NCBI GenBank assembly: GCA_934153945.1
Contig: CAKPFM010000010.1
Coordinates: forward strand, 1-50,157
From: an uncultured Bacilli bacterium
Lineage (GTDB): Bacteria > Bacillota_I > Bacilli_A > RF39 > UBA660
Length of the DNA: 50,157 nt
Direction of reading: 5' to 3'
The notes beneath the pieces are model-generated. The model ran no database searches, was not told the origin of the DNA, and was given only the letters and a program-made list of their open reading frames with translations. The position numbers were made by a program, and so were the translations under genes. Below, in pieces: positions 41,554-50,133 of the stretch (its first letter is position 1; each line of letters opens with the position of its first letter).

Positions 41554-43383
41554 ATGGAAGAAATTTTAGAATATTTAGAAAAATTAAAATCATCAGAAAA
41601 AAACGAAGTAATAAAAAATTTAATATCAGAAAGAAGAAAAGAGATAATTGGCTTAATTTCACAAAATAATATCAATACAAAAAAGAATGATATAGAAAAT
41701 ATTGATTTGAATCGAACAAAAATAAAAAAATTAAAAGAGGAAATACTATTATTACAAAATTTAAAAAAAGAACCAACTTATTCACAAGAGAAAAATAAAA
41801 ATCCTAAAAAAAATACAACAGAAAAAAATTTATTAAATAAAAAAGACCTAGAATATCTAAGTAAATATATAAGTGGTAATCATATGAAAATTTTGACTGA
41901 GTTTGATGATATAGAAGTATCTCTATTAGAACATTTATTACAGTTAAAACAAAATTATATGACTAATAAAAAAACAATTAATAAAAAGGTTAAAAATATA
42001 AAGAAAAGTATTAAGATACTATCAGATTTTAGTAGTGAACAAAATACTAAATTAAATGAAATGCTAGATAATAATTTATATTTGAGAAAAATACTTTCAA
42101 AAGTTATTAAATATTTAGATAAATTAATTAGAATAGAATTTAAAAAGAGAAATAGTTTAACAAGAAAAGAAAGAAGATTAATTGAAACCTTATTTGCTGA
42201 TAAATTAGGAGAAAAAGAAAAAATACCATTGAAAGATTATACAACAGAAGAATTATATTCAACATATTATGAATTAATATTTAAAGATAGAAATTTAACT
42301 GAAATAACTGATTTATTAGAAAAATATCCAGATTTGTATTTGTTAAAAAATAAGAAAAAGATATTTTATGAATTAATTTTAGATAAATATGCTAATGTAT
42401 TATTAAATAAAAATTATATAGAAAATACTGAAAAATGTAAGAAAAATAAAGAAGAATTAGAATATTATAAAAAGTTAATTGTTAATTATCTAGCATACAG
42501 TTTTGAAAATGATAAACCAATAATAAGAGATTTAACAATAAAAAAAATCGAAAGAATAACTACTATATTTAATAATAACGATATTTATATTGAAAAAGGT
42601 AATGAAATATTGAATCAAATAAAATATTTTCAAGAAATAATTCATTTGGGAAGTATTCAAAGTAACGATTTAGTAAAAGAAATAAATAATGAATATATTT
42701 TTTCAATAGATAGTGATGGAACTCAAATTATAGAAGATGCTTTATCATTAAGGAAAGATCAAAATCATTATTATGTAAATTTTTATATTCCTGATTTAAT
42801 ATCTTTTATACCAGAAAATTCTATTCTAGAAAAGAAAGCTTTAGAAAGATATAAAAGTAGTAAATATGCTTTTCCACATGATATAATCAAATTTTTCAAA
42901 TTTAATCAGGGTAGAAAGAAAAGAGTAATAGGATATCATTTCATATTTGATAAAGATGGAAAAATTTTAGATATGAAAATAGAAAAAAATTTAGTAAAAT
43001 TATATAATTCTTATACTTTTGAACAATTTAATAAATTATTCCTTTCAGAAGAAAAAATTCCTAATGATATGAAAGAAATATATGAAAAATTATCTAATAA
43101 AAAATTAGAAGATAATAATTCTGGAATAATTTTATCTTTCTTAATCCAATATTGTGGAATTAATTTAGGTAAATACTTAGGTTCTAAAAATATAATGTGT
43201 ATTTATAAAGATATTAGTAGTGGTGAAGTTCATTCTACTTGGAATGAAAATGATTATGTTGAATTTACTTCTCCAATTAGAAGTTATATATCATTTTATA
43301 ATCAAAGAGCGATGTTTGGTCAAAACAAGGAATTATTAAATGAACAATGTGAAATTGTAAATCAAAAAATAAAAAAAATTTAA
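41554..43383 (+). CDS. RNB (RNase II/R)-like protein with an eroded active site
   Basis: 609 residues; starts one base after the dnaI stop region. The first 370 residues are charged and helical without recognised cold-shock domains. From about 382 the protein matches an RNB domain: FSIDSDGTQIIEDALSLR aligns with IDxxxxxDxDDAL, with the first Asp kept, the second replaced by Ile and the third by Glu. VNFYIPDLISFIPENSILEKKALERYKSSKY matches the IADVSHYV... region. FTSPIRSY (571-578) keeps FTSPIR but has Ser for the second Arg. No S1 domain follows. Probably a non-catalytic RNA-binding relative; inferred. Confidence 0.65.
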   Translation: MEEILEYLEKLKSSEKNEVIKNLISERRKEIIGLISQNNINTKKNDIENIDLNRTKIKKLKEEILLLQNLKKEPTYSQEKNKNPKKNTTEKNLLNKKDLEYLSKYISGNHMKILTEFDDIEVSLLEHLLQLKQNYMTNKKTINKKVKNIKKSIKILSDFSSEQNTKLNEMLDNNLYLRKILSKVIKYLDKLIRIEFKKRNSLTRKERRLIETLFADKLGEKEKIPLKDYTTEELYSTYYELIFKDRNLTEITDLLEKYPDLYLLKNKKKIFYELILDKYANVLLNKNYIENTEKCKKNKEELEYYKKLIVNYLAYSFENDKPIIRDLTIKKIERITTIFNNNDIYIEKGNEILNQIKYFQEIIHLGSIQSNDLVKEINNEYIFSIDSDGTQIIEDALSLRKDQNHYYVNFYIPDLISFIPENSILEKKALERYKSSKYAFPHDIIKFFKFNQGRKKRVIGYHFIFDKDGKILDMKIEKNLVKLYNSYTFEQFNKLFLSEEKIPNDMKEIYEKLSNKKLEDNNSGIILSFLIQYCGINLGKYLGSKNIMCIYKDISSGEVHSTWNENDYVEFTSPIRSYISFYNQRAMFGQNKELLNEQCEIVNQKIKKI

Positions 43384-43457
43384 TATTATGTATTTAACTT
43401 AATAATTAATATGTAAAAAATGTGTAATTCAATATATAATAAATATATAAATAAAGA

Positions 43458-43485
43458 TTGACAAACAATTAATAAGTGATAAAAT
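43458..43485 (+). promoter_or_regulatory. promoter of the T-box/thrS operon
   Basis: TTGACA (43458-43463), 16 bases and TAAAAT (43480-43485), a good sigma-A promoter about 45 bases before the T-box stem I. Confidence 0.6.
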
Positions 43486-43504
43486 ATAAATATAAAGATT
43501 TAGA

Positions 43505-43690
43505 TTAGGACACGACTTATTAGATTTTTTAAAGAGAGTTATCGGTTGGTGTAAGATAATAAAATGAAAATATAGTTACTACCTATGAATTGGACTTGAA
43601 AAAGTACCCGGAGAATTCCGTTATCAAAAAGAGTAAATAAAGGATGGTACCGTGCGCAATGCACTCCTTAGGTATTGTCCTTTTTTTGTA
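43505..43690 (+). promoter_or_regulatory. T-box riboswitch (threonine)
   Basis: The T-box bulge TGGTACC (43645-43651) lies in an antiterminator formed by AAGGA... TCCTT with the inner stem GTGC/GCAC. The competing terminator pairs GGATGGTACC (43642-43651) with GGTATTGTCC and ends in seven T (43681-43687). Stem I starts near GAGAGTTATCGGTTGG. Threonine codons ACT (43578) and ACC (43581) are adjacent specifier candidates. Uncharged tRNA-Thr binding allows transcription of the downstream pair of genes. Confidence 0.92.
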
Positions 43691-43707
43691 CAGGGAGGTT
43701 TAGCAGT

Positions 43708-44235
43708 ATGTCAGATTTTATAAGTAAAAAACAAATTGTTTCAATAAGGGAATTTTTAGATAATTATTGTCGTCTAAGATGTAATTGGAAAGGAAAATTA
43801 ACTCATAAGAGAATGGACGAATATCTTTCATTAAAAGGTAAACATATTAGTAGAGGTAAAATAGGTGTTATAACTAAAGAAGAAAAATTGACTGGTGATT
43901 ATATTTATGTACGTGATGAAACAGGTAAGGTTATACCATATAAAAATCCAAATATAGATTTAAAAAGATTAGAAGTAAGTTTATTATTATTAAATAAACA
44001 ACAATTAGAAAAAATACGTTCAAATTACTTAAAAGAAGAAAACTTAATGTATGATGAATATGGTAGAGTAATTACAGTAGAAGAATATAATGAAAGATGT
44101 CGTATAAATAAAGAATTAGAAGATGAGTTAATTCAAAACAAAAAATTAGATGAAGAATATTCTTATTATGAAAAAATGTCACAAAGAAACAGAAAAATTA
44201 AAATGAAAAAATATTATATTTCAAGGAGAGGATAA
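43708..44235 (+). CDS. conserved-type protein of unknown function in the thrS operon
   Basis: 175 residues from the ATG at 43708 (GGGAGG 9 bases upstream). The N-terminal half is basic (KQIVSIREFLDNYCRLRCNWKGKLTHKRMDEYL), the C-terminal part is charged and helical. Its place between the T-box and thrS means it is induced by threonine starvation. Not a TGS domain and not recognised as any known family. Confidence 0.65.
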   Translation: MSDFISKKQIVSIREFLDNYCRLRCNWKGKLTHKRMDEYLSLKGKHISRGKIGVITKEEKLTGDYIYVRDETGKVIPYKNPNIDLKRLEVSLLLLNKQQLEKIRSNYLKEENLMYDEYGRVITVEEYNERCRINKELEDELIQNKKLDEEYSYYEKMSQRNRKIKMKKYYISRRG

Positions 44236-44236
44236 T

Positions 44237-45991
44237 ATGATAAATATAAAAGAAAATGAATATTTAAGTAAATTAAACCATAGTTGTGCCCACTTATTAG
44301 CGCAAGCTGTAAAGCATTTATATCCACATGCAATGTTTTGGGTAGGACCAGTAATAGAAGATGGATTCTATTATGATATTGATTTAGGTGAAGATGTAAT
44401 AAAAGAAGAAGATTTAGAAAAAATCGAAAAAGAAATGAAAAAAATAGCTAAAGATGGTAAAAGAATAGTAAGACATGAACTTACTAAAGACGAGGCTTTA
44501 GAAATGTTTAAAAATGATCCATATAAAATTGATTTAATAACTAGAATGGATGAAAATGATACAGTAATAACATGTTATACACAAGGTGATTTTACTGACC
44601 TTTGTAGAGGACCACATGTTGATACTGTAAAAGAATTAAAACATTTTAAATTATTAAAAGTAAGTGGAGCATATTGGAAAGGCGACTCTAAAAATAAAAT
44701 GTTACAACGTATTTATGGAGTTTGCTATGAAAATGCAGAAGATTTAGAAGAACATTTAAGACTAATTCAAGAAGCAAAAGAAAGGGATCATAGAAAACTA
44801 GGTAAAGACTTAGAAATATTTATGACTAATGAACTAGTAGGAGCAGGTATGCCACTATGGTTACCAAATGGAGCTTTAATTAGAAAACAATTAGAAAATT
44901 ACATATATGAAAAAGAACAAAAATTAGGTTATCAACATGTATATACACCATGTGTAGGAACGGTTAATTTATATAAAACTTCAGGACATTGGGATCATTA
45001 CAAAGAAAATATGTTTCCATCTATGAAGGTTGATGATGAAGAATTTGTTTTAAGACCAATGAATTGTCCACATCATATGTTAGTTTATAAAAATAAGCTA
45101 CATTCATATAGAGATTTACCAATTAGAATAGGTGAATTTGCAACAGATTTTAGATATGAAGCATCTGGAGCTGTAAAAGGACTAGAACGTGTAAGATGTA
45201 TGTGTCAAAATGATGCCCATCTATTTGTAACACCAGAACAAATAAAAGATGAATTTAAAAAAGTTGTTAGCTTAATTTTAGATGTTTATAAGGATTTTGG
45301 AATAAAAGAATATAAATTTAGATTATCTTTAAGAGATAAAGAAGATAAAGAAAAATACTTCGATGATGATGAAATGTGGAATACTGCAGAAGATAAATTA
45401 AGAGAAGTATTAAATGAATTAAATGTTGAATATTTTGAAGCAATCGGAGAAGCAGCTTTCTATGGACCTAAACTAGATGTTGAAGTAAAACCAGCGGTTG
45501 GACCAGAAGTAACTTTATCAACATGTCAATTAGATTTCTTACTTCCAAGAAGATTTGATTTATCATATATTGATAGTAATGGTGAAAGAAAAATACCAGT
45601 AGTATTACATAGAGCAATATTTGGTACATTTGATAGATTTACTGCCTTCTTAATAGAAGAAACAAAAGGAGCTTTCCCAACTTGGTTATGCCCAGTACAA
45701 GTAAATATTATTCCTGTTAAAAATGAATATCATTTAGAATATTCAAGAAAAATAGAAGAAATATTGAAAGCTAAAAATATAAGGGTTGAATTAGATTCTA
45801 GAGAAGAAAAATTATCATACAAATTAAGAGAAAGCAGTATTAATAAAATACCTTATACACTAATAATTGGTGATAAAGAAATAGAAAATAATACTATAAG
45901 TTATAGATGTTTAGGATCAAACGAAACTATAAACATGAAAGTAGAAGAATTCGTTGAATACATTCTAGATGTTATAAATAATAAGAAATAA
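44237..45991 (+). CDS. thrS: threonyl-tRNA synthetase lacking the TGS domain
   Basis: 584 residues against about 640 in most bacteria. It begins at the editing domain with HSCAH (15-19) and keeps TDLCRGPH. The class II core shows RPMNCPHHM (motif 2 region with zinc Cys), FRYEASG and the later motif 3 LHRAIFGTFDRF, then the anticodon-binding domain. The missing N-terminal ~60 residues are the TGS domain. AAGGAGAG precedes the ATG. Under T-box control. Confidence 0.94.
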   Translation: MINIKENEYLSKLNHSCAHLLAQAVKHLYPHAMFWVGPVIEDGFYYDIDLGEDVIKEEDLEKIEKEMKKIAKDGKRIVRHELTKDEALEMFKNDPYKIDLITRMDENDTVITCYTQGDFTDLCRGPHVDTVKELKHFKLLKVSGAYWKGDSKNKMLQRIYGVCYENAEDLEEHLRLIQEAKERDHRKLGKDLEIFMTNELVGAGMPLWLPNGALIRKQLENYIYEKEQKLGYQHVYTPCVGTVNLYKTSGHWDHYKENMFPSMKVDDEEFVLRPMNCPHHMLVYKNKLHSYRDLPIRIGEFATDFRYEASGAVKGLERVRCMCQNDAHLFVTPEQIKDEFKKVVSLILDVYKDFGIKEYKFRLSLRDKEDKEKYFDDDEMWNTAEDKLREVLNELNVEYFEAIGEAAFYGPKLDVEVKPAVGPEVTLSTCQLDFLLPRRFDLSYIDSNGERKIPVVLHRAIFGTFDRFTAFLIEETKGAFPTWLCPVQVNIIPVKNEYHLEYSRKIEEILKAKNIRVELDSREEKLSYKLRESSINKIPYTLIIGDKEIENNTISYRCLGSNETINMKVEEFVEYILDVINNKK

Positions 45992-46031
45992 CAATATAAA
46001 TTGAATTAAAAAAATATTCAAAAAATTTATG

Positions 46032-46063
46032 AACTTGTCATTGTACAAGTTTTTTTGTATAAT
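46032..46063 (+). terminator. thrS terminator overlapping a promoter
   Basis: ACTTGT and ACAAGT form a hairpin followed by seven T. The same bases contain TTGTCA (46035-46040), a 17-base spacer and TATAAT (46058-46063), a good promoter for the flippase gene. The hairpin therefore ends one transcript within the promoter of the next. Confidence 0.75.
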
Positions 46064-46078
46064 TAAATAGGTGATGAT

Positions 46079-47617
46079 ATGAATAGAGCAGAAGCATCAG
46101 TAAAAAATTCAAGTTTTTCAATTATAACACAAGTATTAACAGTTATAATCAATTTTGTAGTAAAAACAGTTTTTATATATACATTAGGTAATGAATATTT
46201 GGGAATAAATGGTTTATTTTCAAATATAATAACTATGTTATCTTTAGCTGATTTAGGAATAGGAATAGCAATTCCATATAGTTTGTATAAACCTTTATCA
46301 GAAAAAAATAGTGAAAAAATAAAAACGTTAATGAATTTTTATAAAAAAATATATAATATAATAGGTATTGTAGTTTTATTAATAGGTTTATTATTAACGC
46401 CATTTTTACCATTAATAATAAAAGATATGCCAAATATACAACATATTTATTTAATATATGACTTATTTGTAATCCATTCAGCATCTAGTTATTTCTTTAT
46501 TTATAAGAAATTTCTAATTGATTCAGATCAAAAAAGTTACATAACAAGTAAAATAACTTTTATTTTTTCCACAGGTTTATCAATAATTCAAATATTTATT
46601 TTGATTTTTACACATAATTTCATTTTATTCTTATTATCTAGTATAATAATGGTAATAACTCAAAATATTTATATATCAAAAAAAGCAGAACAATTATATC
46701 CATATTTAAAAGAAAAAAATATTGATGAATTAGATAAAAAAGAATATAAAGAGATTAAAAAAAATATATCATCTTTATTCATATATAAAGTTGGAAATGT
46801 AATTATGAATGGAACTGATAATATTGTAATATCTAAAATAATTGGTATTATTGAAGTAGGTATATATTCAAATTACTTACTTATTATCAATTCAATATAT
46901 AATATTTTAAATCAAATATTTAATGCTATAACATCAAGTATTGGAAATTTAGTAGTTACAACAAATGAAAAAAGAAGTTTAAATGTTTATGAAAACTTAA
47001 ATTTCTTTACTTTTACTTTATATGGCACTGTATGTATTTGTTTAATGGTATTAATTAATCCATTTATAAATATATGGATTGGTAAAAATTATTTATTAAG
47101 TGATTTTGTATCATTTTTAATTGCATTTAACTTATTTTTAACTGGAATGCAAAGTGTAACATCTTCATTTAGAAATGCATATGGATTATTTTATAAAGCA
47201 AAATATAGACCAATATTAATGTGTATTTTAAATATTGTTATTTCCATTATTTTAGCTAAATATATGGGTGTAGCAGGAGTAATAATTGGAACAATAATAA
47301 GTAAGTTAGTTACTGTTATTTGGTTAGATCCATATATTATATATCATTATGGATTTAAAGAAAATGTAAGTAAATTTTATAAACAATATTTAATATATTT
47401 GATATGCTATTTAACAATCAATTTTGTAATATATACATTGTATAAATATATAGTTATAAATAATATATTTATGTTTGCTATTTATGGAATATTGACATTT
47501 ACTATAATTGCTTTAATAATTTGTCTATTATTTCATAAAACAAAAGAATTTAAATATTTTTATAATTACTTTATGACAAAATTAAACAAAATTTTAAAGA
47601 AAAAAAGATTATCATAG
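46079..47617 (+). CDS. oligosaccharide flippase (Wzx-like)
   Basis: 512 residues with 12-14 membrane segments. The N-terminus NSSFSIITQVLTVIINFVVKTVFIYTLGNEYLGINGLFSNIITMLSLADLGIG is typical of Wzx/PST transporters that move undecaprenyl-linked glycans for capsule or exopolysaccharide. No glycosyltransferases adjoin it. GGTGATGAT precedes the ATG. Confidence 0.85.
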   Translation: MNRAEASVKNSSFSIITQVLTVIINFVVKTVFIYTLGNEYLGINGLFSNIITMLSLADLGIGIAIPYSLYKPLSEKNSEKIKTLMNFYKKIYNIIGIVVLLIGLLLTPFLPLIIKDMPNIQHIYLIYDLFVIHSASSYFFIYKKFLIDSDQKSYITSKITFIFSTGLSIIQIFILIFTHNFILFLLSSIIMVITQNIYISKKAEQLYPYLKEKNIDELDKKEYKEIKKNISSLFIYKVGNVIMNGTDNIVISKIIGIIEVGIYSNYLLIINSIYNILNQIFNAITSSIGNLVVTTNEKRSLNVYENLNFFTFTLYGTVCICLMVLINPFINIWIGKNYLLSDFVSFLIAFNLFLTGMQSVTSSFRNAYGLFYKAKYRPILMCILNIVISIILAKYMGVAGVIIGTIISKLVTVIWLDPYIIYHYGFKENVSKFYKQYLIYLICYLTINFVIYTLYKYIVINNIFMFAIYGILTFTIIALIICLLFHKTKEFKYFYNYFMTKLNKILKKKRLS

Positions 47618-47630
47618 TATTGGTGATAAT

Positions 47631-47798
47631 ATGAAAGTAAAATTATTTGATGAAGCACATGAATTAGATTTAGAAAGAGCTATTAATGATTTTTTAAGTA
47701 ATGAAATAGAAGTTATTGATATAAAATATCAAGTAGCAATCAGTGTTTTTTCAGAAGAACAAGTATATTGTTTTTCAGCAATGATAATATATACATAA
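47631..47798 (+). CDS. Cse60-like sporulation-associated protein
   Basis: 55 residues: MKVKLFDEAHELDLERAIND, then EVIDIKYQVAIS and EEQVYCFSAMIIY. This is the pattern of Cse60, a small protein made in the mother cell under sigma-E in Bacillus. GGTGATAAT precedes the ATG and the previous stop is 13 bases upstream, so it may be cotranscribed with the flippase. Confidence 0.75.
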   Translation: MKVKLFDEAHELDLERAINDFLSNEIEVIDIKYQVAISVFSEEQVYCFSAMIIYT

Positions 47799-47810
47799 TA
47801 AAAATATAGA

Positions 47811-47846
47811 AAGGTCGAAAGATAACTAAAATTCTTTTGACCTTTA
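47811..47846 (+). terminator. hairpin before lepA
   Basis: AAAGGTC pairs with GACCTTT, with additional pairing of AAAG and CTTT inside. T-rich sequence follows only after a gap, so it may be a weak terminator or a lepA leader element. Confidence 0.5.
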
Positions 47847-47881
47847 ATGTTGTTTTTTGTTATAATAAATGTGGTGATTTT

Positions 47882-49687
47882 ATGGATCAAAAACATATTA
47901 GAAATTTTTCCATCATAGCTCATATAGATCATGGTAAAAGTACACTAGCTGATCGAATTCTAGAAATAACAGGTGCTGTTAGCAAAAGAGAATTGCAAGA
48001 TCAAATGTTAGATAACATGGATATTGAAAGAGAAAGAGGAATAACAATCAAATTAAATGCTGTTAGTTTAAATTATAAATATAAGGGAGAAGAATATTTA
48101 CTTAATTTAATAGATACTCCAGGACACGTAGATTTTTCCTATGAAGTATCTAGAAGTTTAGCTGCATGTGAAGGAGCAATACTTGTTGTAGATGCTGCTC
48201 AAGGTATAGAAGCTCAAACACTAGCTAATTTGTACTTAGCTTTAGATAATAATTTAACAATTATACCAGTTATTAATAAGATTGATTTACCGAATGCTGA
48301 TGTTGAAAAAGTAAAAAGAGAATTAATGGATACATTAGGATTTGAAGAGGATGAAATCATATTAACAAGTGCTAAAAATGGTATTGGAATTAAAGAATTA
48401 GTAGAAAAAGTTATTGAAAAAGTTCCATCTCCTAAAGGTAATGAAACTGAATCCTTAAAAGCATTAATATTTGATAGCTATTTTGATTCATATAGAGGAA
48501 TTATTACATCTATTAGAGTAGTAAATGGTAGTGTTAAAGTAAAAGATAAAATAAAAATGCTTGCTACAAATAAGGTTTATGAAGTAGTAGAACTTGGAAT
48601 TCATAATCCTCGTGAAGTAGAAAAGAAAAAATTAACTACTGGTGAAGTAGGATATTTATGTGGTAGTATCAAAAATATAGAAGATGTAAAGGTAGGAGAC
48701 ACTATATGTCTAGAAAGTGATACAAATGCTACTCATTTGCCTGGATATAAACCTATGAAACCAATGGTGTTTTGTGGATTATATCCAACAACTTCTAGTG
48801 AATTTGATAATTTAAAAGAAGCATTAGAAAAATTAAAACTAAATGATGCATCTTTAGAATTTACTCCTGAAACAAGTGAAGCTTTAGGATTTGGATTTAG
48901 ATGTGGATTTTTAGGACTTTTACACATGGAAATTATTGAAGAAAGAATTGAAAGAGAATTTAATATCGAGTTAATAGCAACTTCACCTTCAGTAGTTTAT
49001 GATGTAGAATTAACAGATCATACTCATGTTTTAATAGATAGTCCAGTTAAACTTCCTGATAGAGCTAAAATTGCCGATATAAGAGAACCTTACATTAGGA
49101 CTAATATATTTGTTCCAAGCAGTTATATAGGTTCAATTATGGAATTGTGTCAAAATAAAAGAGGAAATTATGTTTCTCTTGAATATTTAGATGCTACTAG
49201 AGTAAATATTCACTATGAAATACCTTTATCTGAAATTGTATATGATTTTTTTGATAAGTTAAAGTCATATACAAAAGGTTATGCATCATTTGATTATGAA
49301 TTAATAGGATATAAAAGTAGCAATTTGGTTAAAATGGATATTTTATTAAATGGTAAAGCAGTAGATGCATTAAGTACAATAGTACACAAAGATTTCGCAT
49401 ATGCAAGAGGAAAAGTAGTAGTAGAAAATTTAAAAAAATTAATACCAAGACAACAGTTTGAAGTGCCTATTCAAGCTTCTATAGGTTCAAAAGTAATAGC
49501 TCGTGAAACTATAAAAGCTGTAAGAAAAAATGTACTTGCTAAATGTTATGGTGGGGACGTAAGCCGTAAAAGAAAGCTATTAGAAAAGCAAAAAGAAGGT
49601 AAAAAAAGAATGAAAATGGTTGGTAATGTAGAAATACCACAAGAAGCATTCTTATCAGTACTTAGTATGGATGAACATAATCAATAG
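47882..49687 (+). CDS. lepA: elongation factor 4 (LepA)
   Basis: 601 residues, standard length. GTPase that back-translocates ribosomes. G1 AHIDHGKS (13-20), G3 DTPGH, G4 NKID, and the EF4-specific C-terminus with KKLIPRQQFEVPIQASIG and GGDVSRKRKLLEKQKEGKKRMK. The ATG at 47882 is set by GTGGTG 5 bases upstream. Confidence 0.97.
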   Translation: MDQKHIRNFSIIAHIDHGKSTLADRILEITGAVSKRELQDQMLDNMDIERERGITIKLNAVSLNYKYKGEEYLLNLIDTPGHVDFSYEVSRSLAACEGAILVVDAAQGIEAQTLANLYLALDNNLTIIPVINKIDLPNADVEKVKRELMDTLGFEEDEIILTSAKNGIGIKELVEKVIEKVPSPKGNETESLKALIFDSYFDSYRGIITSIRVVNGSVKVKDKIKMLATNKVYEVVELGIHNPREVEKKKLTTGEVGYLCGSIKNIEDVKVGDTICLESDTNATHLPGYKPMKPMVFCGLYPTTSSEFDNLKEALEKLKLNDASLEFTPETSEALGFGFRCGFLGLLHMEIIEERIEREFNIELIATSPSVVYDVELTDHTHVLIDSPVKLPDRAKIADIREPYIRTNIFVPSSYIGSIMELCQNKRGNYVSLEYLDATRVNIHYEIPLSEIVYDFFDKLKSYTKGYASFDYELIGYKSSNLVKMDILLNGKAVDALSTIVHKDFAYARGKVVVENLKKLIPRQQFEVPIQASIGSKVIARETIKAVRKNVLAKCYGGDVSRKRKLLEKQKEGKKRMKMVGNVEIPQEAFLSVLSMDEHNQ

Positions 49688-49716
49688 TTTTCAGCATATA
49701 ATATATAGGAGGTAAA

Positions 49717-49965
49717 ATGAAGAATTTATATATATATGAAAGGGCCGTAAGTATTGGGAATTATGTAGTAGAAAAAGAAGCAACTGTAAGACAAGCTGCT
49801 ATGGAATTTAATGTAAGTAAATCGACAGTTCATAAAGATATAACAGAAAGATTATTAGTTGAATCTCCTGAACTTCAAAAAGATGTACAAAAAGTATTAA
49901 CTAAAAATAAGGAAGAAAGACATATTCGCGGCGGAGAAGCAACAAAAAGAAAATATAAACATTAA
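49717..49965 (+). CDS. spoIIID: sporulation transcriptional regulator SpoIIID
   Basis: 82 residues. YIYERAVSIGNYVVEKEATVRQAAMEFNVSKSTVHKDITERL is the helix-turn-helix of SpoIIID, the mother-cell regulator acting between sigma-E and sigma-K. The C-terminus RHIRGGEATKRKYK is also conserved. TAGGAGG precedes the ATG. Strong evidence that the host lineage keeps sporulation genes. Confidence 0.93.
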   Translation: MKNLYIYERAVSIGNYVVEKEATVRQAAMEFNVSKSTVHKDITERLLVESPELQKDVQKVLTKNKEERHIRGGEATKRKYKH

Positions 49966-49966
49966 T

Positions 49967-49994
49967 AGGTACTTGAAAAAAGTATCTTTTTTTG
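49967..49994 (+). terminator. terminator after spoIIID
   Basis: GGTACTT and AAGTATC (one G-T) form a hairpin followed by TTTTTTT. Confidence 0.82.
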
Positions 49995-50059
49995 ATAGAC
50001 TAATAATGTAAATAAAAAATAGTAATATAGTTTCAAAAAGCGAACAAAAAAATAAATAA

Positions 50060-50108
50060 TTTGTGTTTGCATATTGCAACGGGGGGTAATTTTACTAACC
50101 CTTTTTAT
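50060..50108 (+). promoter_or_regulatory. structured leader of the prepilin gene
   Basis: TTGCA-TAT-TGCAA forms a small hairpin. It is followed by a run of G and a second GGGGTA/TAACCC hairpin with a CTTTTT end, which looks like a terminator in the leader. This suggests attenuation of the gene that follows. It does not show the c-di-GMP-I riboswitch motifs that I know. Confidence 0.4.
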
Positions 50109-50133
50109 TGCTACAAAAGGAAGGAGAAAAAAT

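Noticed and set aside
49897..50079. 60-residue hydrophobic frame on the minus strand after spoIIID
   Set aside because: It overlaps the spoIIID end and the terminator, has no ribosome site, and is explained by AT-rich sequence read backwards.
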